Below are positions 1 to 18,005 of a stretch of 64,000 nucleotides of DNA, piece after piece. The stretch is from Eriocheir sinensis (taxonomy: Eukaryota; Arthropoda; Malacostraca; Decapoda; Varunidae). The notes below the pieces were generated by a model that was not told where the DNA came from, did no database searches, and saw only the letters and a list, made by a program, of their open reading frames with translations. How positions within the stretch are numbered: the stretch's first letter is position 1; each line of letters begins with the position of its first letter. The DNA is taken from assembly GCF_024679095.1 (NCBI RefSeq), contig NC_066549.1, forward strand, positions 11,221,802 to 11,285,801. The letters are read 5' to 3'. Both the position numbers and the translations under genes were made by a program.

Positions 1-13
1 TCTTTCTTTTCTC

Positions 14-1671
<1,658 letters not shown>

Positions 1672-1765
1672 CCCCGCCACCCGACATCCCCGCCCCCCGC
1701 CACCCGACATCCCCGCCCCCCGCCACCCGACATCCCCGCCCCCCGCCACCCCACATCCCCACCAC
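1672..1765. repeat. 23-bp GC-rich tandem repeat, about four copies
   Basis: The unit is CCCCCGCCACCCGACATCCC plus CGC, nearly perfect across the first three copies and decayed in the fourth. Confidence 0.9.
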
Positions 1766-2020
1766 CCCGTACCCAGAAGACCCCAACGCCCACCCTCTCC
1801 CCGCCTGTTTTGTCTCTAGAATGTGTGACTCTCCTTGGAATGCTTAATGAAAAAAAAAATCTATTCAGCTTGGTATCTTGGGGGAAGGGAGTATTGTTAC
1901 ATATTATTGTTATTACTTTCGCTTTCTCAAGTGGGATATGTGACGCAGCCCTTTGTCTCCTCCTTATAAAGATTAAAAAGAATAACTGAATATAATATCA
2001 CTGTGGCTCAAAAAAAATAA

Positions 2021-2023
<3 letters not shown>

Positions 2024-2112
<89 letters not shown>

Positions 2113-2119
2113 CTATCTA
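2024..2119. repeat. (CT)n then (CTAT)n microsatellite
   Basis: About 70 bp of CT runs into six CTAT units, a compound microsatellite. Confidence 0.97.
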
Positions 2120-2929
2120 AACATGCACATCCAGCCTCTCGTGTCTCTTGTGTCGCTCAAGGACTCGTCAGCGGCAGTGTGCATGTGACTGGCTGCCGCA
2201 AGGACCCTCCCTGCCAGGTATTGCCCGGCCCGGCGTGGCGTGTGGGAAAATACCAGCGCAGATTGGCCGGCCGGGGTTACGTTGGTGAGAGGCGATGCGA
2301 GGGTCAGCCCGCACCGCCGCAGTCATATTAACCCACGATTGATGGACGAAGAAGATGCGAGGTAATAGAGCAGTATGAAGGAATGCATCGGCTCTGTGGG
2401 AAGACCCGCGAGCTGTGGATTCTTCGCGGTGCGTGGGACACTCAACGGCTGCCAATGACGCCCACAAAGGTGTCTCGGGAGGTGAGTAACACTGTGATGC
2501 TTAGATAAATGAGCGGCCTATGAGTCTGACATCATACTGGGCCCGCGGCGGAAGCTGGTGGTGGTGTTTCGGCCCCGCCCAGCCCTGGCCCCTCTCGGTA
2601 CCTCTTAATGAGAATGGATGAGACTGTATCGGTTATTAGCATCTCGCCGGCATGTTTGCTGCCAGGACCGCCGAACAGCTCGGCAGCTATTAACCGGGCT
2701 GAAATTGCTGTTCGACATCTGCAACGCGGGGAGTCGCTGCGGCTGCTCGCGTGTACCTGACGCGGGAACACTGGCAAGCCCCGCTGATTGCCCCTCCGGC
2801 CCCCTCCGCCCACCCCACCGTCAGGGGAGGAGACACCACGACCCGAGGGAACACGGAGACATCTTTTACCTCGCATCCTGTTGTCCGTAAAAGGAAGAAT
2901 AACAGGACATTCTTGGGTGATGCTTAACC

Positions 2930-2932
<3 letters not shown>

Positions 2933-2966
<34 letters not shown>
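2933..2966. repeat. (GT)n microsatellite
   Basis: A perfect GT run of about 34 bp. Confidence 0.95.
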
Positions 2967-2972
<6 letters not shown>

Positions 2973-3271
2973 AATATATGCACACGTGTCCCTAGTGCAG
3001 TATTCAGACGTGATCTCATTCTTCTGTCCTCCCCTGCCCCGCCCCGCCCCCCCTCCTCCTCTATCACCAATCTCACTGACCCTTTGTTCCGCCGTGATAA
3101 TAGCCGCACTCAGTACATCTTACCGTTAAATTATTACCTTTTCTTTTCCCTTTTTTACTCGGCGTGTGTTATATCATCTCGATCGTTCTGCAATTTCAAT
3201 CACTCCGCCTCTCTCCGTGACGTGTGACGCACCGTGAGAGTCCGACACTCGCTTGAAGCCTTACCTCTACC

Positions 3272-3475
3272 CAGCGTTGCCAGATTATCGTATTCACCAC
3301 TTCGTCTTTATCACTTTTAAGCCTCAGACTCTCGTACCTACACAAATAGCGATAGAAAATTGAAGTTAGCGTTAAAGCTCCTATTTATTGATGTTTGTTT
3401 GTTTGTTTTTGCATTCGTTATTGGTCAGAAACTAGGAAAATGCAATGCGATGAGTACGACAATCTGGCAACGCTG
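3272..3475. mobile_element. hAT-type MITE, copy A
   Basis: This 204-bp element has terminal inverted repeats of about 25 bp: CAGCGTTGCCAGATTATCG on the left and its near-perfect complement ending GGCAACGCTG on the right. Flanking 8-mers CCTCTACC and CTTCTACC differ at one base and look like an 8-bp target site duplication. There is no coding capacity, so it must have been moved by a transposase supplied elsewhere. The 8-bp duplication and CA...TG ends suit the hAT superfamily. Confidence 0.82.
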
Positions 3476-4974
3476 CTTCTACCCGAAGGCGATGAATACA
3501 ACGACGACGACGACATTCACGACGAGGATGACGGCGAGAAAGATGTTAGCGACAACTGACACAAATGATCGCAATAGTAATGACGACGGACACTAAAGCT
3601 ACATCATACTCGTAAATAAGGTAAAGATAGCAAAAACACCTGAGAGTAAACTTAGGGCACAACGTAAACTTAGGGCACAACAGGTAAGGGCGACAACCAC
3701 AAAGCTTCCTCGCTCCATACCCAGACAATGCGCCAGTTTTACAGTCCAGCGCACCATGTTTGTGAGCTCCCCAACCAAACACAAAATACGACGAGAATTC
3801 CTTGTATAGTGTTTGGCGTTGATATAGAAAAGAGGAAATTTTAGGAAACCACGCAAGAAATCTTTTTAGAATCTGGTGTTGAGTAGAAATAACGGGTCAC
3901 TGTGGAGAATATAGTTTGGTTTGGGCGCTGACAATGGCTCTGTGTTGGACTGTCGAACTGGTCAAATGACACCCTCACAGTATTTGTCTTTTACAGGTCA
4001 GTGTCTAAGGGGCGCCCGTCCTCCTAATTCACCAGAACGAAAATGGAAAAGTGCAAAAAATAATAAGGTGGCGTGATAACAATAATAACGGCAGGTAATG
4101 ATCCCGCTGATAACCAACCCTTCGTGGTCTCTGCTCCGCCCTGGGCACACTATACAATCCGCCCCAGCTCCCAGAGACTCCGCGCAACATGTCCGCGACG
4201 CGCCTTCGGGAGAATCCTCCATCAGAGCGCCTATTTATCATTGAATTCCATCACCGTCACACAGCCACACACGTTTCTCACTAGCCATTTCCCACGATGA
4301 CCAGCAGGAAAAGGCGAATTATATGAGCTTTTATCTGCACATCACAACCACAGTCAAGCAGCGGACGGGAAGACGAGACGCGGAAAAAGATGCAAGAAAA
4401 AACAAGATAAATAAAAATAATGTGACTCGCTGGAGGAGAGAGAGAGAGAGAGAGAGAAAAAAATCCTAATGGTGTGAGCTGGAGTGATCATCGTGTAAAT
4501 AATTATCATGGATCAACCAGCGGCGGAGCATTATCGCGGTTATAAATTAGAGGAATTGTGTATCTTCTTACCCCGGTGACCGCAAATGTCGGTAGTGGCG
4601 GAGGAAAAAATCGCAAGACTCGTTTTAACAGACCGACTCCGTTTTGATCACAAGTCTCTATACAGCAGGACGCAGCGAGGGCGACGACCCCAGACAAATA
4701 CGAATGGGCAGCGGCTATTCCTTACGAGAAGAAAAAAAAAAGCAAAAACAAGGAAACGAGAGAAAAAGACGATGAGGTGAAAGAGATGGAAGTTGTACAA
4801 GTCTTCATTACACTGTATAAACAAATGTAAGTCTCTCACTCCATTGTTTTTGCCGCAGCGGAGGGCGGCGTGTCCATCTCGTGTGTTGCTGCATCATACC
4901 GCCGGCAGCTACGCGCAATCACCCGACGCTTGGATGTACGACTATCACATCAGATGCAGCCCCGACACGGCAAC

Positions 4975-5630
4975 CCGGCCCACGCTGCCCTACACACCTG
5001 TTGCCCACACCTTCCTCCACCCCGGCCCACACTCCCTTACACACCTGCTACCCACACCTCCCTCCAATCTGACCCACGTTCCCCCCAACACCTGCTGCCC
5101 ACATCTCCCTCCATCGTGGCCCACGCTGCCCTACATACCTGCTGCCCATATTTCCCTCCATCCTGGCCCACACTGCCCTACTCACCTGCTGCCCACACCT
5201 CCCTCCATCCTGGCCCACACTCCCCTACACACCTGCTGCCCACATCTCCTTCCATCTTGGCCCACTCTCCCCTTCACACCTGCTCCCAACACCTCCCTCT
5301 ACCCTGGGCATGCTCCCTTACACAACTGCTGCCCACATCTCTACCAGCCCGACCCATGCTCCCCTACACACCTGCTGCACATACCTCCCTGCAGCCTGGC
5401 CCACGCTCCCCTACACCTGCTGCCCACACCTCCCCAAGTCTGGCCCACATTCCCACACACACCTATTGCCCACACCTCCCCCAGCCTGGCCCACGCTACC
5501 CCACACACCTGCTGCCCACACCTTGCTCCACCCCGACTCACGCTTCCCCACACACCTGCTGCCCACACTTCGCTCCACCCCGACTCACGCCCCACACACA
5601 TCTGCTGCCCACACCTCCCCCATCCTGGTT
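4975..5630. repeat. 47-bp minisatellite, about 14 copies
   Basis: Each unit contains CCCACACTCCCCTACACACC followed by TGCTGCCCACACCTCCCTCC and ATCCTGG, with many point changes and small indels. The reading frames across it on both strands carry repeated CCPHLPP-like or similar peptides and are not genes. Confidence 0.92.
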
Positions 5631-6470
5631 CATACAAGCATACATATTTGCGATACTCAGAGAAATAGTGCCGCGGTGGTGGTAGTGGGGGTGGTGCCAA
5701 CGGAATTTAACAATGTCATCGATACATATACCATTGAGTATAATGATGAATATATTAAAAACCGGTTGAGTGTGGTTATATCAGCTATCAGATGAATCGT
5801 ATCTGTAGCACTATCTTCTGCTGTTGTATATGTAAAAATATTAATACTTCTATTTGTGTTCCTTACTTCGTGCTGCCCCGCTGTGCGAGGCCAACTGCTT
5901 TACCACATTATTCAAAAAAGGAATTCATTATAAGTATTTTCCTTCCTTCATATCCTTTGTGAGTTAAGGGAAGCAGCTTTCTAGTATCCTTCTATCTTCC
6001 TACGGTTCTTTTTTCAGTTCCCTTGGTCATATGACAACCATTAAGAACCGAAATAAGTCCTGTACTATATTATTTTTAAAAGAAAGTGGTTGCAAAGACT
6101 TGACACTAAGGATAGGTCTTTTTTATATTAGAGTCGAGGTTTCATTCTGTTCGGGAAGCACCATGATTTAGCTGAGCCTTTTGTCAGTGAAACTTTCCCA
6201 GCCACCTCGAGGAGTGCAGAAGTGTAGGCGCCTTTCCTCCGTCTGAGTGTTGTAAACCGAACTCAACAGATGTCACGACGCACATCCGTTAAATATGATA
6301 CAGCCATAATTTTTTTCACACCACAGTTTCGTTCGCTGCATAACCTTGTATCAGAAGCGAGCCATTTCGCCTTCTCACATTAGATCGAACAGCAGCTGAG
6401 GGTTAGGTGAAGCCCGGCCGTGGAAAGTGACGACCAGCACTAACCCAACTCACCAACTACTGGCGGGCTA

Positions 6471-6472
<2 letters not shown>

Positions 6473-6511
<39 letters not shown>
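6473..6511. repeat. (GT)n microsatellite
   Basis: A perfect GT run of about 39 bp, about 80 bp left of MITE copy B. Confidence 0.95.
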
Positions 6512-6514
<3 letters not shown>

Positions 6515-6593
6515 TGGAGTCGTTACGGGGAGCTAAATGAACTGTAGCAAAAAGGATAAGTGAAAGTTGTGCTCGCAGAAGGGATGGGACTCG

Positions 6594-6795
6594 CAACGTT
6601 GCCATATTGTCGTACTCAGTTTCTTATATTTTCCGATTTCCGACCCAAAATCTGTCTCCTCCACCCCAATAACTGTCTTCGCATATAGTTATCGTTAAAA
6701 TAGTTAATTATTGGTGTTTCTTGGCAATAGTTGAGGGTCAGAAACAGAAACAGATGTAAATACGATGCTCTGAGTAAGATAATCTGGCAACGGTG
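6594..6795. mobile_element. hAT-type MITE, copy B
   Basis: This element of about 202 bp has the same ends as the copies at 3272 and 52083: CAACGTTGCCATATTGTCG on the left, and ATAATCTGGCAACGGTG on the right. The interior shares TATAGTTATCGTT and GGGTCAGAAAC with the other copies. No clear 8-bp duplication is visible at its flanks, so it is older or its borders have drifted. Confidence 0.75.
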
Positions 6796-7519
6796 GAGGG
6801 AGAGTCAGGAAAATATGATGGAGTGTTTACGAGCTGAGCTGAAGTAATAGAAGTCTTGAGAGGACGAGAGCCACGTGTTATGGGGAGACTGAAAACAGAG
6901 CGCCGAGGAGAAACCGTCTGTGGCTTACATTGCTGACGAAACCGCTGAAGGGGGAAAGAGGAAGAGGTGAAGCGGCAGGGCGCCCGAGGGGAGTGGGGAG
7001 CTCTGCCTTTATCTGCGTCGGTTTATGTTTTTACGATATACTAAACTTTATTGTACAGATAAAGGATTCACTACCCGGTGAACGAGTTACAAATCGCTCC
7101 TTTTGTTCTGAGCCTTTTCTGGGGCTGTAAGTGCGGTCGAATCCCACTCAGGTCGGACTCCCACCGGCCCGGCGTGTCTCTATTGTTGCCGCGTTTATGG
7201 CGCTTATTGTGTGGAACTTGTAGCAGGTCCGACGTGATTACTCTTTTGTGTCGTGCACCCGATTTTGTAATATTTAGCCGAGGCGCCTTTGTGTGGAACG
7301 TTTTGTGGGCGGAGGGAGGGAAGGGGAGCAAAGAGGCAGCTCTCTCCCAGATAGAGAGACATACACACTCACCGCGGGCCAGACGGCAACCCCGCAGCTT
7401 TTTATTGATGTGTTGTGAACTTTTAAAGTCTGTTCCATTCGCCGGCGCCGCCAGACTCGCTATACATATGCAAAGAGGATGACAAAAGTAATTCGTCAGG
7501 AGCCATAAACAGATCGTGT

Positions 7520-7684
<165 letters not shown>

Positions 7685-7934
7685 TGTTTGATATGAAAAA
7701 TTATGTTGATAATAACACCCGGAAAACTTGGGTCCTCTATCTATGGGAAGCTTGTGTAAACCTTAGTGCCTGTGCCTAGGGGGAGGTGTGGGAGCTCAGC
7801 TGCATGCACGGTGTTATGTGTGACGCGTACACAACAATACCGACAATTATCTGGCCGGCAACGGAACGGGTGATGAAATAAATGATAGCTGTGTGGGTGA
7901 AGTTGGTGGTGAAAACGTAACGGATGTAAAGTGC

Positions 7935-7974
7935 AGGAGGAGGAGGAGGAGGAGGAGGAGGAGGAGGAGGAGGA
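7935..7974. repeat. (GGA)n microsatellite
   Basis: Thirteen GGA units. Confidence 0.95.
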
Positions 7975-8093
7975 AACATGGAAATACAGGCAACAGAAAG
8001 CCTATTGGCTCATTACGAGGTCGCCCACTTTGGTGATTTAATCTGCTCGACAGCCACTTGGGGCTTGATGAGCAGATGAAAGCACCTCGTTAT

Positions 8094-8870
8094 TCAGTTT
8101 ACTCCCGAAGCAGCGAAATGACGGTCGATTCGATATTTGAAGGAGTTGATGGTATTCGCATTTACTACTTCTGAGGGAAGATTGTTCCAGTGGCGGGTGA
8201 CTCGGTTTGAAAAGAAACTCCTTCCAATGTCTGTGTTACATCGACTCGACTGAGTTTGTAAGCCGTTATTTCTAGTTCTGGAGTTGGTTTGCAGTTCAAA
8301 GAATTTGGAGTAACCGACGTTATTGAACTTTTTCAGGTACTTGAAGATTTGAATCATATCCCCTCGTAGGCGTCTTTTCTCCAATGTAAAGAGATTGAGT
8401 CGCTTGAGTCGTTCCTCGTACGGTTGAGCCCTTAAGGTTGGAATCATCTTCGTGGCGCGTCGTTGAATCCTTTCCAGTAAATCAATGTCCTTCCTCTAAT
8501 TAGGATACCAGAGCTGTACTGCATACTCGAGGTGCGGTCTTATCATGGAATTATACAAGGACAGCATCACGTCTGGCGTTTTACACTCGAAATTCCTCGC
8601 TATGAACCCGAGCATATAGTATTGGCTTTGTTGTATGCTTTTTTACAGTGATTCGCGTGTTTCAGGTCACTGCTGATAGTGACTCCAAGATCCTTTTCCT
8701 CCTGCATCGTCTGCAGAGGTTTCCCATGCATGATGTCTGTGTGGTTACTATTTCTGGACCCAGTGTGCATGACTTTGCATTTGTCAATTAAAGGACATTT
8801 GGCATTTCTCCGACCATTCGATAATGTGATTGAGGTCTTTCTGAATGATTTCGCAGTTGGTATTCGTGAG
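8094..8870 (-). pseudogene. Decayed CR1-like non-LTR retrotransposon, C-terminal end of reverse transcriptase ORF
   Basis: Read on the minus strand, this encodes the end of a LINE polymerase. The order is DLNHIIEWSEKCQMSFN, KCKVMHTG, EEKDLGVTISSDLKHANHC, FIARNFECKTPDVMLSLYNS, MIRPHLEYAVQLWYP, DLLERIQRRATKMIP, YEERLKRLNLFTLEKRRLRG, RVTRHWNNLPSEVV and INSFKYRIDRH. These are typical of the thumb and C-terminal region of CR1/Jockey-type elements. It is inactive: a two-base loss shifts the frame near 8790, an in-frame TAG lies at 8496-8498, further frame changes occur between 8640 and 8760, and the 5' part is missing, the sequence running into a GGA microsatellite at about 8870. Confidence 0.88.
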
Positions 8871-10163
8871 GAGGAGGAGGAATAGGAACTGAAGCAGGAG
8901 GAGGAGGAGGAGGAGAAATAGGAAAAAAAAATAAAGGAAAAGGAAGAAGAATAAATAACTGTGGTTCAAACATCGATCTTGACACAACCCAGAAAGAGAG
9001 ACACGAGGAGGACATTGCAGCGTTGTCTCCCCTCGAAGAAACAGAAACGAACCCGAAAAAAAAGAGAGACAGAAATACGTGCCACAATCACTCTCAAATG
9101 ACCTCCACAGCTAACAAGCGAGATCAACACCTCTTAAGACCTTTCCAAAGACTCGTTGTTCGATGTTGTCAATTTTGTGGCTGAAAAAGATGAAAGTGCG
9201 GGAAAAAGTCTTAAACGCGACGCCAACGCTGACGACTCAATCCCAACGGCCACGCCCTGAGCCTGTCCGACGAGCGCTGTTAAGAGATGGACTGCTCTGT
9301 ACCGTACTTTTTGTAGGCCCCGAAATGGTCTGTTACGAGGAAGGGAAGGAAAGAGGAGAAGGCGGAAGGGGGAACAGGGAGACGAAAAAGACACATACAC
9401 ACAAAAAAAGAAAGAAGAAAAAGAAGTACAAAAACAAGAAAAAAGGAGTTGGAGGCAAAGTAGTAGAAGAAGCAAAAATAGAAGAAGTAGAAACAGAAGA
9501 TGAAGAAGAAGTAAAACACAAAGAAAAGAACAAGAACTAGAATAAGAACACGAAGAACAAGAACACGAAAAGAAGAAAAAAGTGGAAAGATGATGATGAT
9601 GGTCGAAGAATATTAAACAACAACAACAACAACAACAAAAACAGCAACAACAACAACAACAACAACAAAAACAACAACAAAAACAGCAACAACAACAACA
9701 ACAACCACTCAGTGAGAAAAGAAAATGATGATGATGATAATGATGAGCATGATGACGAAGATGATGCGGACGGCGAAGCAAAGGAACCGAGAAATAAGAT
9801 GAAAAAGTAATAGTTGAATGTAAACTAAAATGAACACCAATACTTCCCCAGGAGGCATCGGTATGTTGAAAAAAAGTAACAGTAGTAGTCCCGAGGGCCT
9901 CATCACCTCCGCCGCATCAAGGAAGAACAAGACATAATTGCCCTCAGCTTCTTGTTTTCCATTACATCGAAGAGTCTCCCCGAAAGGCATAATCGTGACA
10001 AACGTACGTGATTTGACGAGCAGGTAAGACTTTCGTTCTAGGCTGAATACGTGAACAAACATTGACCCCTTCCACAGAGTATCCAATGGTCTCATAAGGT
10101 AAGAATATTGTTTTTCCTTCCACTAACACACGTAATTAGTACTACACTGAATATTTTTTCTAT
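8871..10163. other. No gene: purine-rich simple sequence
   Basis: GGA, GAA and CAA repeats dominate. The low-complexity frames on both strands reflect this. 9780-10100 is ordinary unique sequence. Confidence 0.7.
9616..9703. repeat. (CAA)n microsatellite
   Basis: CAA units with occasional AAA and CAG variants inside a broader purine-rich region. Confidence 0.93.
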
Positions 10164-10640
10164 CATTGATATTCTTGTTACATACTTTTGAACTATTAAA
10201 CTCATTGATGTAATAACAGGCCACATATTCATGCATCAGTGATTAGAACCGATATTCAAAGACGGAGAAGCTTTTTAAATCATCTAATCCACCATGATTA
10301 TGAAAGTGCATACTTATGAGAAACATCAGGTGTCTGAATGATCATATAACACGACCTTCCAAAGGCAATGCAGTTGGAGAAGGGCATATGTAATTTTTAT
10401 AGTCCTTCAATGATTATATCATTTATCACTGATATAATTGCTGCATATATTTTGAGCAATTAAAGTCTTTAATATTCATAGGTTATGTATCCATTTAATA
10501 TGTGAGTGATTAAAACTGATCTTCACAGGTGGAGAAGCTTTTTAGATCATGTAATCCACCATGACCATGTTACTTACTAACGAAAAGCATCAGGTGTTTT
10601 AATGATCGAATAATATGACCTCTCCAAACGCAGTCCAGTT
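10164..10640. repeat. Diverged tandem duplication, unit about 265 bp
   Basis: The first unit (10164-10390) and the second (10427-10640) share GTGATTAGAACCGAT / GTGATTAAAACTGAT, GGAGAAGCTTTTTAAATCAT / GGAGAAGCTTTTTAGATCAT, TAATCCACCATGA, and GCATCAGGTGTTTTAATGAT-like blocks in the same order. AT-rich, with no coding potential. Confidence 0.82.
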
Positions 10641-10889
10641 CCAGCAAGCAGCAAGGCCCTGCCCTCACACCTGCAAGGCATTATTCTAAAGTGTTTAAGA
10701 AATATGGGAGGGAGGGGGGGGGGGCACCTAAGCCTCCCAAACGATCCCTTGTGGATCTTATGACTCTTGCACTCTGCATTACCAACCCTCGGCGGCGCTT
10801 TATGTGGCTGTCTTTGAATATTTTTTACTCTTTACATAGCATGGCATGGAATCATACTTGTATAGGGTCTGGGTGGCTCTTGTGGGTAC

Positions 10890-10985
10890 GATCAAGACTT
10901 TCTCAGAGGAGGGCTTGGCGCGCGACCGAGAGGTTAAAATATGCGAGATCGATCCCGGATCCCGCCAGATTTTTTTTCTTTCTAT
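10890..10985 (+). mobile_element. Possible tRNA-like SINE fragment
   Basis: GGCGCGCGACCGAGAGGTTA is followed about 20 bases later by GAGATCGATCCCGGATCCCG, which fits the B-box pattern GWTCRANNC. A T-rich run follows. The A box is weak and no cloverleaf folds by eye, so a SINE remnant is likelier than a tRNA gene. Confidence 0.3.
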
Positions 10986-11360
10986 GAGAGACAGCGCTCT
11001 CTTGTAGCCCTCACAGAGCTACAAGGTCCTAGGTGCCTAGCTCGGGGAATTTCTTACACCTCTCTTATATAACTTTCATAATTACTGGTATGATTATGAA
11101 ATTTAGCACACTCATAAATCTTCCATTACTTTTATCGACAGATTCGCGGAGAGCTTTAATGCTACCAACTTTTCTGTTATTGGCGGCGTCACGTCTGTCA
11201 TTTCTACTACAATAATTTAGTTTCTTACGGTACCATGTCTCCTACTACCTATTTGCTTTGCATTCGTGGCACCTTGGACCAACACGCCTCACCCAGTGAC
11301 TTTAAGACTTTGCTTTAAGTCTTAAGCGTGTAAGAATGCACTAATGTATACGTGCGTATG

Positions 11361-15081
<3,721 letters not shown>

Positions 15082-15292
15082 CCCATATTCCCAAACATTT
15101 CGAGGCTTACACACTCAAACAAAAGCTTTCTTAGAGGCTGCGTGTATTTCTATAGGTAGTTTTATAAGCCTAGTTACAGCTTGAGAAGGTTCCTGCACCA
15201 GTAATGTGAAAAGCACTCATGAGGATCCTATTCTTCTTTGTGGCCTTTGGAAAAATTGGTTGTGAGAGCCGATAGTGTCTGAGAATTACGGG
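15082..15292 (+). mobile_element. Dispersed SINE-like repeat, copy 1
   Basis: This is one of four diverged copies, all on the plus strand. The copies start near GGCCCATATTCTTAAACATT and share AAGGCTTTC, a CATGAACGTGAAAA-like block, ACTCATGAG, TTTGTGGCCTTT and GTGAGAGCCG before ending near GTCTGAGAAT. This copy lacks part of the middle. No ORF, polymerase III box or terminal inverted repeat was recognised, so the class (SINE or other non-autonomous element) is an inference. Confidence 0.7.
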
Positions 15293-17797
15293 CCGAACAC
15301 ACATTACTGATACATCGGCAGCCTACTGGTGGGACTGAAACACGAAAGAATATATCCCTTAACTCTACATGTTCATCGTCTGAAATCCTTTTATGTGATA
15401 TATAAATACCATACCGACATCCATTTTTTCTGTGTCACCACCAAAGCCCCCGCAGCAACCACCGCCACCATTACCGCCATTCACCATCATTACTTTTTCA
15501 CCTGAAGTGCTCGTGACAACACCTTCCGGATCACTGTGACACCAGGATCCTTATAATCCTGGTACCAATAGCCACTTTCCTTCCTCCTTTCCTTCCTTCC
15601 TTCTGCTCTATCTTCCTTTCTTTTTCTATCTTACCTTCCTTCGTTGCACATATATTACGCTCTTCATCCCTTTTTTTTTACAGCAAAGTAGTCAGTTCAA
15701 GGTCATAAAATAAGGAAACAAATAAGAAAAAAAAGCCCGCTAGTCACTGCTCCTAGAAAGAGTTAGAGGAGTGGCCGAAAGATAGGTCCATCTCCACAAT
15801 CTTCTCATCAGTGCCCCCAATCAACCAATGAATAAATAAATAAACAAATAAATCATTTCAGTCAATCAATCAGTCATTAAGTCAGTCAATCAACAATTCA
15901 TTCAATCGGTCAGTCAGACAGAAATTAATATCTCAAAATACCAATAAAAAAGAACTATTCAGTCAGTCAACCAATCAGTCACTCCGTCATCACAAATCAA
16001 TCGGTCAGTTAGGCAGATCTCAAAACCTCAAAATACTAACAAAACAAAGTACTCAATCAACCCACCACCAAGAAAATTAGAAAAACTTTCACCAACTCAA
16101 CCATATCAACCCAACGTTACCCACAGAAGCACCGCCAAGCACTTCCATTAATATCACCCCATTCACACTCACCCCTTCATGACTACCACCCCCGCCACCA
16201 CCACCACCACCCCCATCATTTCCACCGTCACGTACTTTCACAATCTCAGTCATCGCCACCCGACGCATTATCCGTCACCATTACATATTCATTCACCTTA
16301 GCTTTCCCTCAGACCATTATCACGTGTACCTTATGGGTCAGCGGTACTGTCATCACCACCCTCATCACCATTACCTCCATCATCACCATCGCCTTTACAT
16401 CTCATTATTTTTACTGCCACCTCGTCTTCATCATCAACCAATACTTCATTATCCGCTCAGCCACCACCATTACCACAACCCTCGGCGTCATTATAATGAA
16501 GCGCCACCATCATTACACCATAACAGCAATCACCATTACACTAATTACAGTTGATCCGTTACACCATCTCTGACAGCATCATCAGTTTTAATCCCTCGTC
16601 AAGTGGTTCCATCATTATCGAAAGCTAAAAGTAGGCAACATTTAGTTTAGATTGAGTCAAATTATCTTTCTCTTCATTGGCTAACTTGAGGGAGCGGCAC
16701 AGTGTTATTTTCAACATAGGAATGATTAGCTTTACTTTATAATGCCTTCGTTTTGCAAGATATAAAGCAAGGGGAGCAATGCTATCTTCTTTACTATATT
16801 TCCACACAAAATTATTTGAATCGTTTCAATGAAATATTATAGTACTTTCGATCACTGACCTTTCACGGCAAAGGGCCGGACACAGTGCTGCTCCCTTACA
16901 ATATTCAGGTTGGAAGGTCCACCACTGATCACGTCCACACCATCACGTACTCAACTGACCGAACACCTTTGTAGAACAAGAAACCTTTACGCATAGTTCG
17001 TTGCGTGCACGCCACGAAAGGGCCTTGAATAGTGACCCTGTCCGCTGAGACAATACCAGAATAGCCTCAGTAGACACGGGCACGATAACGTGGATAACTT
17101 TTAGGACAAATCATCGTCGGTCGTCGCTGCATTGAACATTATATGCATATTATATACATTGTTGTTGTAGTGTTGTTAAGATTATAAAACTGTAACAAAC
17201 ATCCATGAGCTGTTCTGTGGTCCAACCACAGTAGTTGCCATCATCACCACCGTTACCTGTAGTGGACCCTACACGGGCACGCCTAATGTCCTGCGCCCAG
17301 CGGGACAAAATTAAACAGCATTGCTCAGGGACGTCACCAGCACAAGCCTCGCTAAAGGAGCTGAGGTTCCACTGCGTAACACAATGAGCAATGCAACTCA
17401 TCTTTTTATTGTGTGACTGATTGGCCGCCAAGACGCAGTCTTTATGATTAATGCTACGAAAAACTCACCTCCTCAAACTTAATCACTGAAGATGAAGAAA
17501 ATTAGCCATTTGTAAATCAGCACCAAGAGCAATTTTTTTGTCAAACTCCCAATGTATCTACGTTTTAAGAGCCGCCTGTCTCGCCACAGCCCCGGGCCAC
17601 CGGTGGGCACGGCGGGGCGGCGGCGCGATTCACCTGCCCTTGTACTGAAGGAACACGTCACCGCTGCTGCTCCTTGTTCATGGTATACACACAAAGAAAA
17701 ATACCCCCCCCACACACACACACACACACAGCACACACCATAAAAAAATGAATATAATAAAAGAAGCTTAAGAACAAAAACAAAAGGAACATAAAAT
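15293..17797. other. No gene seen; CAC/CAT-rich central part
   Basis: 15840-16060 has AATCAGTCAGTCAATC-like imperfect repeats and 16150-16560 imperfect CAC/CAT triplets. The remainder is unique with no motif. Confidence 0.65.
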
Positions 17798-17837
<40 letters not shown>

Positions 17838-18005
17838 CTACCCTCAACTAACTCTCCCCTTATCTGTCATCCTCCCCACCAGGCTGAGTCTACGCACATC
17901 AACGCACCCACACGCCAACTCCTCCCACGTCACGCACCCCAGCCCTCCCCTCCTTCCTCCCCCTGTCTTTCCCCCCTCTCTCCCCCTTGTGACGCCCCCC
18001 CACCG
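17798..18005 (+). repeat. Dispersed repeat copy, homologous to 61290-61490 on the other strand
   Basis: A CA run is followed by ACCCTCAACTAACTCTCC, then ATCAACGCACCCACACGCCA, CGTCACGCACCCCAG and a C/T-rich end at GTGACGCCCCCC. The same order, including the CA run, occurs on the minus strand at 61490-61290. It is a mobile or duplicated non-coding unit of about 200 bp; the class is unknown. Confidence 0.7.

Larger units (their letters stand above)
2120..4974. other. No gene seen
   Basis: 2120-2890 is GC- and CG-rich with short overlapping frames but no domain. 3484-4974 is unique sequence of mixed composition with a short GA run at 4435. MITE copy A is the only recognisable element. Confidence 0.65.
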
